Assembly (NCBI GenBank): GCA_041653595.1 | Contig: JBAZFB010000004.1 | Coordinates: forward strand, 49,930 to 113,929 | Source of the DNA: Candidatus Omnitrophota bacterium | GTDB lineage: Bacteria > Omnitrophota > Gorgyraeia > Pluralincolimonadales > Pluralincolimonadaceae | DNA length: 64,000 nucleotides | Reading direction: 5' to 3' | Shown: positions 1 through 8,334 of the stretch, piece by piece | How the letters are laid out: each line of letters begins with the position of its first letter | Position numbering within the stretch: the first letter of the stretch is position 1 | Notes under the pieces: model-generated | The model's database searches: none | What the model saw: only the letters and a program-made list of their open reading frames with translations | Told to the model about the DNA's origin: nothing | Position numbers and translations under genes: made by a program

Positions 1-872
1 AAACCGCGCTTATCTTCATCCAGGTCGCGATGCTCATCGTTTTATCGCCTCTCGTTAGCGGCATAATAAGGAAGATAAAGAATAATATCAGGATGCGCAA
101 AGGCGCCGGCATATTCCAGCCGTATTATAACCTTGCTAAGCTTTTCGCGAAGGAAGAGGTCGTATCGGATACTACGTCGTGGATATTCAGGGCCGCGCCG
201 TTTGTCGTCCTTGCCTCATCCGTGTGCGCGTTGTCGCTCGTGCCTGTATTCTCGCCGGCGCTTTCGTTCTCCAATATGGGCGATTTCCTCTCCTTAATAT
301 TTATTTTGGCGCTCGGCAGGTTCTTTATCGCCCTCGCCGGACTCGACGCGGGGAGCGCGTTCGGCGGAATGGGCTCATCGCGGGAGATGTTCATATCGAC
401 ATTCGTGGAGCCCGTGGCCTTGCTGTCGATCTTCGCGGTCTCGCTCAACGCGGGTTCGACGAACCTGGCGTCGGTCAGCGCGCCTGCCGTTCTGCGGTTG
501 TCATCCATCATCGCGGCGCTCTCGCTTTTTATAGTGACTATCGCCGAGACCTCGCGCATCCCGGTCGATAACCGGGAGACCCACCTGGAATTGACGATGA
601 TACACGAGGCGATGGTCCTGGAATATTCAGGCAGGCCGCTCGCCCTTATAGAATTGGCCTCGCACATAAAGCAGATATTGTTCTTTTCCCTGATAGCCGC
701 GGTCGTCATCCCGTGGGGCGATTTCGCCCTCAAGATGGCGGCGATCATCATAGCGGTGAGCCTGATAGAGGTATCGGTGGCTAAGATGAGGCTGTTCAGG
801 GCCGTGGATTTCCTGAGCTTCGCGTTCGTCCTCTCGATAATGGCGGTCATCGTCTCCGCGGCGGGGTACTGA
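1..872 (+). CDS. HyfC/NuoH-like membrane subunit of a complex I/hydrogenase-type complex, 5' partial
   Basis: Membrane-anchor subunit of the respiratory complex I subunit 1 family, the part that couples the peripheral redox arm to ion-pumping subunits. The frame is open back to base 3 without a stop, so the true start lies before the window; the ATG at 30 is internal to the first helix. Seen: several hydrophobic helices and the family signature THLELTMIHEAMVLEYSG near residue 195, which is the hydrogenase-4 (HyfC/HycD) form rather than the classical NuoH form. It is followed after one base by the HyfE-like gene, so it belongs to the operon running to 4927. Upstream genes, such as another antiporter-like subunit, would be outside the window. 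The family call is firm; the electron donor of the complex is not visible. Confidence 0.9.
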   Translation, partial: TALIFIQVAMLIVLSPLVSGIIRKIKNNIRMRKGAGIFQPYYNLAKLFAKEEVVSDTTSWIFRAAPFVVLASSVCALSLVPVFSPALSFSNMGDFLSLIFILALGRFFIALAGLDAGSAFGGMGSSREMFISTFVEPVALLSIFAVSLNAGSTNLASVSAPAVLRLSSIIAALSLFIVTIAETSRIPVDNRETHLELTMIHEAMVLEYSGRPLALIELASHIKQILFFSLIAAVVIPWGDFALKMAAIIIAVSLIEVSVAKMRLFRAVDFLSFAFVLSIMAVIVSAAGY

Positions 873-873
873 T

Positions 874-1494
874 ATGTTCATGAATATATCCTTATTCGCG
901 ATACTCATGATGGCCTTCGCCATGGTCGCGGCGAAACGGGTGACCGCCCTGATAAACGGTTTCCGCGCCCAGTCGCTATTCCTGTTCCTTTTTATGTTAG
1001 TGCTGGCGCGCAGGGCCGATTCGACGGAATTATATATAGTCGCCGCGCTCCTCTTCCTGATAAAAGTCATATTGATACCGCGCATGCTGCACAGGGTGGT
1101 AAAAAGGATAAAAGTGAGCGAAGATCTCGGGCTTTCCGCGAACCCGACCGTCTCGATCTTCGCAGCCATCGTGCTGGCTTACCTGGCGTACGCGTTCACC
1201 GGGATGATAGCCGGTGTTCCGGCGTTCTTCGTCTCTATCTCGATAACGCTCATCGGCTTATTTATCATGATATTCAGGATGAAGGCGCTGGCCCAGATAG
1301 CCGGCCTGCTCATAATGGAGAACGGGATGTTCCTCGCCGCAGCCAGTGTCTCCGGCGGGATGCCGTTCATAGTCGAAATAGCGATATTCTTCGATGTCTT
1401 CCTCGCGGTGATAATACTCGGTATTTTCGTCTATAAGATAAACAGCCTGTTCACGCATATAGACGTGGACAAGCTCACTGAGCTGAAAGGTTGA
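874..1494 (+). CDS. HyfE-like hydrogenase-4 component E
   Basis: Small integral membrane subunit of 206 residues, nearly all hydrophobic helices (about six to seven), with a short charged cytoplasmic stretch near residues 75-90 (HRVVKRIKVSEDLG). This matches HyfE of hydrogenase-4 type complexes, whose C-terminal half is related to the NuoK/MrpC ion-channel subunit. The start ATG lies one base after the stop of the HyfC-like gene, and the next gene follows after three bases, so the subunits are made from one message. It carries no cofactor motif and acts only in the membrane arm. Some annotations call such proteins simply hydrogenase; the catalytic subunit of this operon argues against that name. 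Confidence 0.85.
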   Translation: MFMNISLFAILMMAFAMVAAKRVTALINGFRAQSLFLFLFMLVLARRADSTELYIVAALLFLIKVILIPRMLHRVVKRIKVSEDLGLSANPTVSIFAAIVLAYLAYAFTGMIAGVPAFFVSISITLIGLFIMIFRMKALAQIAGLLIMENGMFLAAASVSGGMPFIVEIAIFFDVFLAVIILGIFVYKINSLFTHIDVDKLTELKG

Positions 1495-1497
1495 CGA

Positions 1498-2898
1498 ATG
1501 AATAGGATAAAGGCATTGGGCGTCATCAACGCGGTATTGCATCTCGCGATATCGGCCGCTTCTGTATTCCTTGCCTCGTATGTGCTAAAGGAAGGTCCGG
1601 TCAGCGGTTTTGATTTCTTCTATATCGACGCGCTGAGCGCTTTCTTTATCCTTACGATATCCGTAGTTAACCTTGCTGCGGCGCTTTATTCGATAGGCTA
1701 TATGGAGAAGGATGTCGAGGCGGGGACGATAAAGGAGAGGAAGGCGGGCGCCTATTACGGGCTCTTTAATCTCTTCGCGTTCACTATGTATTTCGTGACG
1801 GTCGTGAATAACCTCGGCATGCTCTGGGTCGCGATCGAGATGACGACCCTCGTTTCCGCGTTCCTGGTGGGTTTCTACAACAACAAGAGATCCATCGAGG
1901 CGGCCTGGAAATATATAATAATATGCTCGGTAGGCATAACGCTTGCCCTTTTGGGGACGATATTATTTTATTATACCGCCTCGCGCGACGGGGGGATATC
2001 GAGCCTGAACTGGACCGACATGATGGACGCGGCGGGAAAGCTCGACCCGAAGGTGTTGAAGGTCGCGTTCCTTTTCATCCTTGTCGGATACGGGACCAAG
2101 GCCGGCCTCGCGCCCATGCATACCTGGCTCCCTGACGCGCACAGCCAGGCGCCGGCGCCGATAAGCGCGCTCCTCTCCGGCGTGCTCCTTAAGACGGCTA
2201 TCTACGCGATAATCAGGTTCACTTCCATAATAAATATCTGCATCGGCACGTCATATTCGGACGGGCTGCTTATCTTCTTCGGGCTCCTTTCACTCGGCGT
2301 ATCCGCGGCGTTCGTGATCGTCCAAAAGGACATCAAGCGCCTGTTCGCGTACAGCAGCGTCGAGCATATCGGCGTCATAACTTTCGGCCTGGGCATGGGC
2401 GGCGCGCTCGGGCTTTTCGGCGCGCTCTTCCACGTATTCAATCACGCGGTGACGAAATCACTCATGTTCTTCAGCGCCGGCAATGTGGTGAAAAAATATA
2501 AGACGAGCGAGATGGGCGCGATAAGGGGAGTGCTAAACGCCATGCCTTTTACCGGCATCATGCTGATAATAGGCGCGTTCGCCCTGACGGGTTCCCCGCC
2601 GTTCTCGGTATTTTTCAGCGAAGTGATGATACTCATCTCGGGTTTCGGGCAGGGGCTTTATCTCCAGTCGGCGCTCTTCCTGCTCTTTTTGGCGATAATA
2701 TTCGGCGCGGTCATACACCATATAAGTAAAATAGCCTTCGGAAAGAAGCCGCAGGATATGCCGGTCTCCGGCGAACCCTTGAGCGGGAAGATGGCGTTCG
2801 TACTCCTGCTGTTATTCATATGCGCGCTCGGGTTCAAGCTGCCCGCGCTTTTCAGCGGGCTTATTACTTCGGCGATAGAGATAATAAGAGGGGCATGA
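1498..2898 (+). CDS. HyfF/NuoL-M-N-type antiporter-like proton (or Na+) translocating subunit
   Basis: Ion-pumping subunit of 466 residues, related to Mrp antiporter and complex I NuoL/M/N proteins, with about a dozen membrane helices. Seen: the helix-5 glutamate in IEMTTLVSAFLVGF, the lysine in GYGTKAGLAPMHTWLPDAH, and the histidine/lysine helix FHVFNHAVTKSLMFFSAG, all residues that form the proton pathway in this family. It ends in TGA within the ATGATG that starts the next gene, giving a four-base overlap (2895-2898). In context it is the HyfF-type subunit that couples electron transfer to ion export. Whether H+ or Na+ is moved cannot be told from the sequence. Confidence 0.9.
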   Translation: MNRIKALGVINAVLHLAISAASVFLASYVLKEGPVSGFDFFYIDALSAFFILTISVVNLAAALYSIGYMEKDVEAGTIKERKAGAYYGLFNLFAFTMYFVTVVNNLGMLWVAIEMTTLVSAFLVGFYNNKRSIEAAWKYIIICSVGITLALLGTILFYYTASRDGGISSLNWTDMMDAAGKLDPKVLKVAFLFILVGYGTKAGLAPMHTWLPDAHSQAPAPISALLSGVLLKTAIYAIIRFTSIINICIGTSYSDGLLIFFGLLSLGVSAAFVIVQKDIKRLFAYSSVEHIGVITFGLGMGGALGLFGALFHVFNHAVTKSLMFFSAGNVVKKYKTSEMGAIRGVLNAMPFTGIMLIIGAFALTGSPPFSVFFSEVMILISGFGQGLYLQSALFLLFLAIIFGAVIHHISKIAFGKKPQDMPVSGEPLSGKMAFVLLLLFICALGFKLPALFSGLITSAIEIIRGA

Positions 2899-4424
2899 TG
2901 GGCTTCAGGGATGAATTATATATAGACGTAAAACCGGAAGAGTTCAGGAGCAAGTGCCTGGAACTCCACAAAAAACTTTCTTCTCCTGTGATGATGTATT
3001 TCGCGGTCGACGAGAGGAAAGAGAAGGGATCATTTGCGGTCTATTGCGCCTTCCTCGACGCGGCGGATAAGAGGTGGGCATTTGTCAGGATGTACCTGCC
3101 CCAGGACGGACCCGCATTCGAGTCGGTCTCAAAAGACATATTTTCCGCGTCCCTCTTCGAAAGGGAGATAAGGGAGATGTTCGGGATCGAGCCGCGGGGG
3201 AATCCCGACCTGAGAAGGCTCAATCTCCACGAGGAGGTCTGGCCCGAGGGATTTTATCCCCTGCGCAAGGATTTTACCCCTCCGGAGCGCGCGCGGAAAG
3301 CCGAGGGTTCGTACAAATTCAGGAAAGTCGAAGGAGAAGGCATCTTCGAGGTGCCGGTCGGCCCGGTCCATGCCGGGATAATCGGCCCGGGCCATTTCAG
3401 GTTCAGCGCGGCCGGTGAACCGATAATAAATCTTGAGGCGAGGCTCGGGTTTACCCATCGCGGGGTCGAGAAGATCTTTGAAGGTATGCCTTCGGCCGGG
3501 TCGGCTGAGGCTGTTTGTTTTTCCGAGCGCGTCTCAGGCGATTCCGCGTTCGCTTACAGCACGGCATATTGCTCGGCAGTAGAGAAGATATACGGTATAC
3601 GCGTCCCGGAACGGGCGCAGTACATAAGGGCGATATTCCTCGAGCTTGAGAGGATGTATAACCACGCGAACGATATCGGGGGAATGGCCCTCGACGTGGG
3701 TTTCAGTTTCCCGAACGCGTTCGCCTCGGTAGTAAAAGAAAAGATCCTTGCCCTCAACGAGAAGATGTCCGGCAGCAGGTACCTCAAAGGCGTAAATACC
3801 GTAGGCGGAGTGAACAGGGACCTGAGCGGGTCCGAGAGGATGGCCCTGGCGGATTCGCTTGCCGGGATATCTAAGGACCTCGAAGAGCTCAAGGCCATGC
3901 TCAAATCAAGCATATCCTTCATGGACAGGGTCGATAAGACAGGCATATTAAAGAAGAAGACCGCCGCAGACCTCGGCATAGTCGGCCTCGCGGCGCGCGC
4001 GTCGGGCATCCCGATGGACCTGAGGAATACTTTTCCCGGCGTTTACGCCGCCGCGAATTTCAACCTCATAAAAGAGGAAGAGGGCGATGTCCTCGCCCGC
4101 CTTAACCTGCGCCTGCGGGAAGCCTCCGAATCGGCGCGCCTCATAAAAGAATTTGTCAGGATCATGAACCAGGGCGACACATCGCCCGCGAAGAAGATCG
4201 AACCGGCGGCGGGCTGCGGGATCGGCCATGCCGAAGGCTGGCGGGGCCCGGTCCTCTTCTGGATAAAGACAGGCGCCTCAGGCCGGATAGAGAGATGCAA
4301 GATAGTCGACCCGTCTTTCCATAACTGGCAGGGGTTGTGTTTCGCGGTCCTGGGGAATATCATCCCCGATTTCCCTCTGTGCAATAAGAGCTTCGACCTA
4401 TCGTATCCGGGGAATGACCTATGA
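2895..4424 (+). CDS. HyfG/NuoCD-like large subunit fusion lacking NiFe-binding cysteines
   Basis: Fusion of a NuoC-like domain (about residues 1-140, with ERE and FGIEPRGNPDLRRL motifs, then YPLRKDF) to a NuoD/hydrogenase large-subunit domain (about 155-510), the layout of HycE/HyfG. I chose ATG 2895, which overlaps the upstream stop as ATGA and has AGAGGGG just before it; a longer in-frame start at 2820 lies inside the upstream gene. The key oddity is at the two metal-binding motifs. The N-terminal motif reads ERVSGDSAF with Ser214 and Ser217 where hydrogenases have Cys, and the C-terminal DPCxxC position reads DPSFHNW (Ser474, Asn477). It therefore cannot hold a NiFe centre and is probably an Ehr-type or quinone/other-acceptor subunit. 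Confidence 0.88.
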   Translation: MMGFRDELYIDVKPEEFRSKCLELHKKLSSPVMMYFAVDERKEKGSFAVYCAFLDAADKRWAFVRMYLPQDGPAFESVSKDIFSASLFEREIREMFGIEPRGNPDLRRLNLHEEVWPEGFYPLRKDFTPPERARKAEGSYKFRKVEGEGIFEVPVGPVHAGIIGPGHFRFSAAGEPIINLEARLGFTHRGVEKIFEGMPSAGSAEAVCFSERVSGDSAFAYSTAYCSAVEKIYGIRVPERAQYIRAIFLELERMYNHANDIGGMALDVGFSFPNAFASVVKEKILALNEKMSGSRYLKGVNTVGGVNRDLSGSERMALADSLAGISKDLEELKAMLKSSISFMDRVDKTGILKKKTAADLGIVGLAARASGIPMDLRNTFPGVYAAANFNLIKEEEGDVLARLNLRLREASESARLIKEFVRIMNQGDTSPAKKIEPAAGCGIGHAEGWRGPVLFWIKTGASGRIERCKIVDPSFHNWQGLCFAVLGNIIPDFPLCNKSFDLSYPGNDL

Positions 4425-4927
4425 AAAATATATTTAAGAACAGAATGATCAAGGGGATGGTCACCATCCCGGTAGGGAAAGACGCCGATGAGGCCGATAA
4501 GCTCGGCGTAGAATTAAAAGCGCGGATACAAAAGAGGTTCGGCAGGTCTTTCCATATACGGGAGGTCGATACCGGTTCATGCAACGGCTGCGAATCCGAG
4601 ATAATCGCGACCACGAACCCCATTTATGATATCCAGCGGTTCGGTATCGACTTTGTCGCGTCCCCGCGCCATGCCGACGCGCTGCTCGTGACCGGACCGG
4701 TATCGAAGAATATGGCGCTGGCGCTGCGCAGGACCTACGATGCGATGGCCGAGCCGAAATTCGTCATAACCCTGGGCGATTGCGCCCTCGACGGCGGCGC
4801 GTTCAAGGATTCATATTACGTCGCCGGCGGGGTAAAAGAGATACTTCCCGTAGACCTGCATATCCCCGGCTGCCCGCCGTCGCCTCTTGCCATAATAAAA
4901 TCACTCTTGGACTTTCTAAGCGCATAG
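4421..4927 (+). CDS. HyfI/NuoB-like small subunit with [4Fe-4S] cluster
   Basis: Small electron-transfer subunit of 168 residues that sits next to the large subunit and carries the terminal (N2-equivalent) [4Fe-4S] cluster. All four ligands of the hydrogenase form are seen: Cys54 and Cys57 in TGSCNGCESE, Cys121 in GDCALDGG and Cys151 in PGCPPSP. The first pair is CxxC, as in group 4 hydrogenases, rather than the adjacent CC of complex I. Start ATG overlaps the preceding stop by four bases. It is the last gene of the complex in this window; no HyfH/NuoI-type ferredoxin subunit follows, so that subunit is either absent or encoded upstream or elsewhere. Confidence 0.9.
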   Translation: MKNIFKNRMIKGMVTIPVGKDADEADKLGVELKARIQKRFGRSFHIREVDTGSCNGCESEIIATTNPIYDIQRFGIDFVASPRHADALLVTGPVSKNMALALRRTYDAMAEPKFVITLGDCALDGGAFKDSYYVAGGVKEILPVDLHIPGCPPSPLAIIKSLLDFLSA

Positions 4928-4935
4928 AGTATAAT
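4907..4935 (+). promoter_or_regulatory. Candidate sigma70-type promoter before nitroreductase gene
   Basis: TTGGAC (4907-4912), 17-base spacer, TATAAT (4930-4935). The -10 box is perfect but the -35 box is poor. The -10 ends only ten bases before the ATG at 4946, so the transcript would have almost no leader. Confidence 0.4.
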
Positions 4936-4945
4936 CGTTGGTGAT

Positions 4946-5560
4946 ATGGAAGACCGCCATTCGGACGATACTCTAAAAGTTATCAATCGCCGGCACAGCG
5001 TCAGGCAATTCCTGGAGAGGCCGGTCGACGATTCCCTTATTAAGGCGGTGCTCGACGCCGCGAATAAGGCGCCGTCGGCGCATAACCAGCAGTCGTGGCG
5101 TTTCATCGTCGTGCGCGGCGAGAAAAAGCAGCAGCTGGCCCAGCTCGTTGTGGATAAGTCCCCGGGATTCCCGAAGCCGTCCTCTTCCATACTCCGTATG
5201 GCGGCGAGGAGCATAAGCAACGCTCCGGTCGTCATCGCGGTCATGAACACGGGCACGCTGATAAGCCGCGGGACAGAACTGTTCAAGATAGAAAAAGACA
5301 AGGCGAAGGATTTTTTCCGGACGATGGAGATACAAAGCTCTTCCGCGGCGGTCGAGAACCTGCTTATCGCCGCGACCTCCCTCGGCCTCGGCAGCGTATG
5401 GCTCGGGATATTGTTCTTGATAAAAGATGAGATCCTGTCGTTCTTCGGTGAGGCAAAAGGGGAATTTATGGCGGTCATCCCAGTCGGTTATCCGGCCAAA
5501 GAACAGGAAGGCCCCAAGAAAAAATCGCTGGAATATGTCGTGAGGTATATTGAAAAATGA
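4946..5560 (+). CDS. Nitroreductase family FMN-dependent oxidoreductase
   Basis: Flavin (FMN) enzyme of 204 residues that would reduce nitro groups, quinones or similar acceptors with NAD(P)H. Seen: the N-terminal FMN-phosphate motif NRRHSVRQF (about residues 13-21), KAPSAHNQQSWRF (about 43-55), and the central AATSLGLGSVWLGI helix typical of the family; length is normal. It is cytoplasmic, with no signal peptide. A TATAAT box lies immediately upstream, so this gene may start a new transcript after the membrane complex. It overlaps the next flavoprotein gene by four bases, so the pair are probably co-translated. The physiological substrate cannot be read from sequence. Confidence 0.85.
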   Translation: MEDRHSDDTLKVINRRHSVRQFLERPVDDSLIKAVLDAANKAPSAHNQQSWRFIVVRGEKKQQLAQLVVDKSPGFPKPSSSILRMAARSISNAPVVIAVMNTGTLISRGTELFKIEKDKAKDFFRTMEIQSSSAAVENLLIAATSLGLGSVWLGILFLIKDEILSFFGEAKGEFMAVIPVGYPAKEQEGPKKKSLEYVVRYIEK

Positions 5561-5979
5561 CAAAAGAAGATATTATCAAGTTCATCAACGCGAATCTCGT
5601 CTGCCATCTCGCCACAACCGAAGGGGACCAGCCCCACGTCAGGGGCATGATGGCGTACCGGGCGGACGAGAAAGGGATAATATTCCACACCGGTAATTTG
5701 AAAGACCTGTTCAAGCAGGTCTGCGACAACCCCCTGGTCGAGGCCTGTTTCTTCGATCCCAATACCAACACGCAGGTCAGGGTGAAGGGCAAGGCCGTCA
5801 TAATATACGACGATAACCTGAAGAGGGAGATCGTCGCGGCAAGGCCGTTTTTGAAACCCTGGGTCGAGGAGCTCGGCCTCGATCTGATAGTGACCTTCAG
5901 GATAACGGATTGCCGCGCCTGCGTCTGGACGTTCGGGACGAATTTTGCGCCCAAGGAATACGTCAAGATCTCCGACTGA
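5557..5979 (+). CDS. Pyridoxamine 5'-phosphate oxidase-like (split-barrel) flavoprotein
   Basis: Small 140-residue protein of the FMN-binding split-barrel superfamily. Seen: N-terminal helix, then CHLATTEGDQPHVRGMM (about residues 16-32), a strand with IIFHTGNLKDLFKQV, and NPLVEACFF followed by VRVKGKAV, the usual order in PNPOx-like proteins. It is too short and lacks the substrate residues of true PdxH, so a general reductase or heme/flavin-binding role is more likely. It begins inside the stop codon of the nitroreductase gene (ATGA overlap), which suggests joint expression and perhaps shared flavin redox chemistry. The exact reaction is unknown. Confidence 0.75.
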   Translation: MTKEDIIKFINANLVCHLATTEGDQPHVRGMMAYRADEKGIIFHTGNLKDLFKQVCDNPLVEACFFDPNTNTQVRVKGKAVIIYDDNLKREIVAARPFLKPWVEELGLDLIVTFRITDCRACVWTFGTNFAPKEYVKISD

Positions 5980-5984
5980 TACTT

Positions 5985-6944
5985 ATGCTGACGATCGGAA
6001 AGCTCAACCTGAAGTCCAGCCTCATCCTCGCCCCTATGGCGGGCATAACCGACCTGCCGTACCGCATGCTCAACCGCAAGTTCGGCGCCGAGCTCGCATT
6101 TACCGAGATGGTCAACGCGCGCTCGTTAAGCTACAGCAATGTCAAGGCGCTCGAGATGCTCGGATCGGCGAAAGGCGACAGGCCGCTCGGCATCCAGCTC
6201 GTCGGGAACGAGCCCGAATATCTTAACCGCGCGGTAGAAAAACTCCATAAATACAGGTTCGATATCCTCGATTTCAACGCAGCCTGCCCGGAGAGAAAGG
6301 TCACCGCAAAGGGAGAGGGCGCCGCCCTTCTTAAAGACCTGAAAAAATTAAAACGCCTCCTTAAGATACTCGTCAGGGAATCGAAATGGCCGGTCACGGT
6401 CAAGCTTCGCTCCGGTTGGGACAAGAATAGCGTAAACGCCGCGGATGCGGCTTTGCATGCCGAGGACGCGGGCGTGGCCGCAATATTCATCCACGGCAGG
6501 ACGCGCAACCAGCTCTACGGCGGCCAGGCCGATTACGGCATAATAAGGAAGGTAAAAGGCGCCGTCAGGGTCCCGGTCATCGGAAGCGGCGACGTCTTGT
6601 CAGGGCCGCTCGCGAAGAAGATGTTCGATGAGACCGGCTGCGACGCGATACTCCTTGCGCGCGGCGCGCTGGGGAACCCATGGCTGTTCAAAGAGGTAGA
6701 GGCTTATCTTAAGGATGGCTCTGTGCCGGAAAGGCCGTCAAAAGAGGTCATAATAAAGACGATGGTTAGTCATCTCAATGCCTCGGTCAAATGCTTCGGC
6801 GCGAAGAGGAGCATCCCGTTCTTCCGGAAATTCTTCTGCTGGTATACCAAGGGGCTCGATAACGTCCGCCCGCTGCGCGTAAAAGCATGCGCCGCTGAGA
6901 CAAAGAAAGAAATGCTTGATATAATAAACGAAATTAACATATAA
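5985..6944 (+). CDS. dus: tRNA-dihydrouridine synthase
   Basis: FMN enzyme that reduces specific uridines in the tRNA D-loop to dihydrouridine using NAD(P)H. Seen: the N-terminal LILAPMAGITDLPYR motif, the catalytic cysteine Cys101 in DFNAACPERKV, VKLRSGW, the FIHGRTR loop and GSGDV with CDAILLARGALGNPW near the phosphate-binding end. Starting at ATG 5985 gives 319 residues, the usual length; an in-frame ATG at 5910 lies inside the upstream gene and adds residues foreign to the family. No ribosome-binding site is obvious, but the upstream stop is only five bases away, so re-initiation is plausible. The subgroup (DusB-like) is only inferred. Confidence 0.9.
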   Translation: MLTIGKLNLKSSLILAPMAGITDLPYRMLNRKFGAELAFTEMVNARSLSYSNVKALEMLGSAKGDRPLGIQLVGNEPEYLNRAVEKLHKYRFDILDFNAACPERKVTAKGEGAALLKDLKKLKRLLKILVRESKWPVTVKLRSGWDKNSVNAADAALHAEDAGVAAIFIHGRTRNQLYGGQADYGIIRKVKGAVRVPVIGSGDVLSGPLAKKMFDETGCDAILLARGALGNPWLFKEVEAYLKDGSVPERPSKEVIIKTMVSHLNASVKCFGAKRSIPFFRKFFCWYTKGLDNVRPLRVKACAAETKKEMLDIINEINI

Positions 6945-6945
6945 T
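6916..6945 (+). promoter_or_regulatory. Sigma70-type promoter for phosphofructokinase gene
   Basis: TTGATA (6916-6921), 18-base spacer, TATAAT (6940-6945), lying in the end of dus. The start would be near 6952, with an AAGGAAGGGC ribosome-binding stretch (6951-6960) before the ATG at 6965. Confidence 0.5.
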
Positions 6946-6964
6946 CTAATAAGGAAGGGCTAAT

Positions 6965-8056
6965 ATGAGACCAAAAAGGATAGCGATACTTACCGGCGGC
7001 GGGGACTGCCCGGGCCTGAACGCGGTCATACGCGCCGTGGCTAAAAAAGCCATGGGCGAGGGGCGCGAGGTCGTGGGGATCAAGGACGGTTACAAGGGCC
7101 TCGTTGAAAACAATTTCAAGAAACTCGATAATTCCGATGTCTCGGGTATCCTCACCCTGGGAGGCACGATACTCGGCACGTCCAATATCGCCAACCCTTA
7201 CCGTTACGCCATAGAAGGCAAGGGCTGCAAGGTCACCTTCAAGGATTACCACAAGAGAGCCATAAATAATTTTAAGAACTCGAAAGCCGACGCGCTGGTG
7301 GCTATCGGCGGGGACGGGACGCTAAGCATAGCCTATCGGCTTTATGAAGACGGCATCCCGGTAATCGGTGTCCCTAAGACGATAGATAACGATATCCTCG
7401 GCACCGACATCACGTTCGGTTTCGATACGGCCGTATGGGTGGCGACCGAAGGCATAGACAGGATACACACGACCGCGCAATCGCATCATCGCGCGATGAT
7501 AATAGAGGTCATGGGGCGGACCGCGGGCTGGATAGCCCTGCACTCCGGGGTTGCCGGCGGCGGCGATATCATACTCATCCCCGAGATCCCCTACGATATC
7601 AATGTGGTCGTCAAAAAGATAAAAGATAGGCACCGCAGGGGAAAGAGGTTCAGCATAATAGTGATATCCGAAGGCGCGAAGCCGAAGGGCGGGGATGTTG
7701 TAGTAAAGAGGGTGGTAAAGGAGAGTTTCGAGTCGGTCAGGCTCGGCGGCGTAAGCTTTGTTCTCGGCAGCCAGATCGAGAAATTAGCGTGCGGCATCGA
7801 GTCGCGCGCTGTAGTGATGGGCCATCTACAAAGGGGCGGTTCGCCCACGCCTTTCGACCGCGTATTAGCCACACAGCTCGGCACAAGGGCGGTGGATTTC
7901 ATAAACGAAGGCGCGTTCGGCCATATGGTCGCGGTCAGGAACAATGAGTTTGTGAAAGTCTCGCTCAGTGAAGTAGCCGGGGGCAAAAGGCTTGTCCCGA
8001 GGAACCATCCGCTCGTCGCGTCAGCGCGCGCGGTCGGGACCTGCTTCGGGGATTAA
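6965..8056 (+). CDS. pfkA: 6-phosphofructokinase, group III type
   Basis: Phosphorylates fructose 6-phosphate in glycolysis, in the cytoplasm. Seen: N-terminal ILTGGGDCPGLNAVIR, AIGGDGTL (residues 113-120), PKTIDND with catalytic Asp141, and MGRTAGWIAL. Two positions decide the phosphoryl donor: the residue after GGD is Gly118 (Asp there indicates pyrophosphate use), while the position before TIDND is Lys138, as in the mixed group III enzymes. Gly/Lys is the combination reported for ATP-dependent actinobacterial members, so ATP use is predicted but not certain. Length of 363 residues fits this group. It has its own promoter and is followed after 17 bases by a TM1266-like gene. Confidence 0.9.
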   Translation: MRPKRIAILTGGGDCPGLNAVIRAVAKKAMGEGREVVGIKDGYKGLVENNFKKLDNSDVSGILTLGGTILGTSNIANPYRYAIEGKGCKVTFKDYHKRAINNFKNSKADALVAIGGDGTLSIAYRLYEDGIPVIGVPKTIDNDILGTDITFGFDTAVWVATEGIDRIHTTAQSHHRAMIIEVMGRTAGWIALHSGVAGGGDIILIPEIPYDINVVVKKIKDRHRRGKRFSIIVISEGAKPKGGDVVVKRVVKESFESVRLGGVSFVLGSQIEKLACGIESRAVVMGHLQRGGSPTPFDRVLATQLGTRAVDFINEGAFGHMVAVRNNEFVKVSLSEVAGGKRLVPRNHPLVASARAVGTCFGD

Positions 8057-8073
8057 GGATCCAAGGAGGGAAG

Positions 8074-8331
8074 ATGAAGAGCATACTGATAGCGCTTTTG
8101 CGCACCCGCAGTAGATCGGCGGTGAATTTCCAGAAAGTCCTCACCAAATACGGTTGTTTCGTGAAGACGCGCCTCGGCATCCACGACGGCGTCCTTAACC
8201 AATGCTCCGATGTTGGCCTGATAATTCTAGAACTCGTCGGTGACAGCAAGAAAAAGAAGGAACTCGCCAAAAGGCTTAATGCCATTCCCGGCGTCACCGC
8301 GAAACTCGTCGAGATCACTCTTAAAAAATAA
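8074..8331 (+). CDS. TM1266-like small ACT-fold protein (putative regulator)
   Basis: Protein of 85 residues resembling the TM1266 / iron-only hydrogenase system regulator family, which has a compact ferredoxin-like (ACT/NikR C-terminal) fold. Seen: an early strand, RSAVNFQKVLTKYGCFVKTR, then LGIHD, a hydrophobic strand with a charged loop (IILELVGDSKKKK) and the end IPGVTAKLVEI. These family members usually sit beside [FeFe] hydrogenase genes, but here the neighbours are phosphofructokinase and an AlkD-like gene, and no hydrogenase is visible. An AAGGAGGGAAG ribosome-binding site precedes the ATG. It has no DNA-binding domain, so it may bind a small ligand or a partner. Family assignment is moderately sure; function is unknown. 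Confidence 0.65.
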   Translation: MKSILIALLRTRSRSAVNFQKVLTKYGCFVKTRLGIHDGVLNQCSDVGLIILELVGDSKKKKELAKRLNAIPGVTAKLVEITLKK

Positions 8332-8334
8332 CCC

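Noticed and set aside
2820..2894. Upstream extension of the large-subunit gene to ATG 2820
   Set aside because: It lies inside the HyfF-like gene and adds residues not typical of the NuoC domain; the ATGA overlap at 2895 with AGAGGGG before it is better.
1..4927. Naming the complex a [NiFe] hydrogenase
   Set aside because: The small and membrane subunits fit, but the large subunit has no CxxC metal motifs, so hydrogenase activity is not supported.
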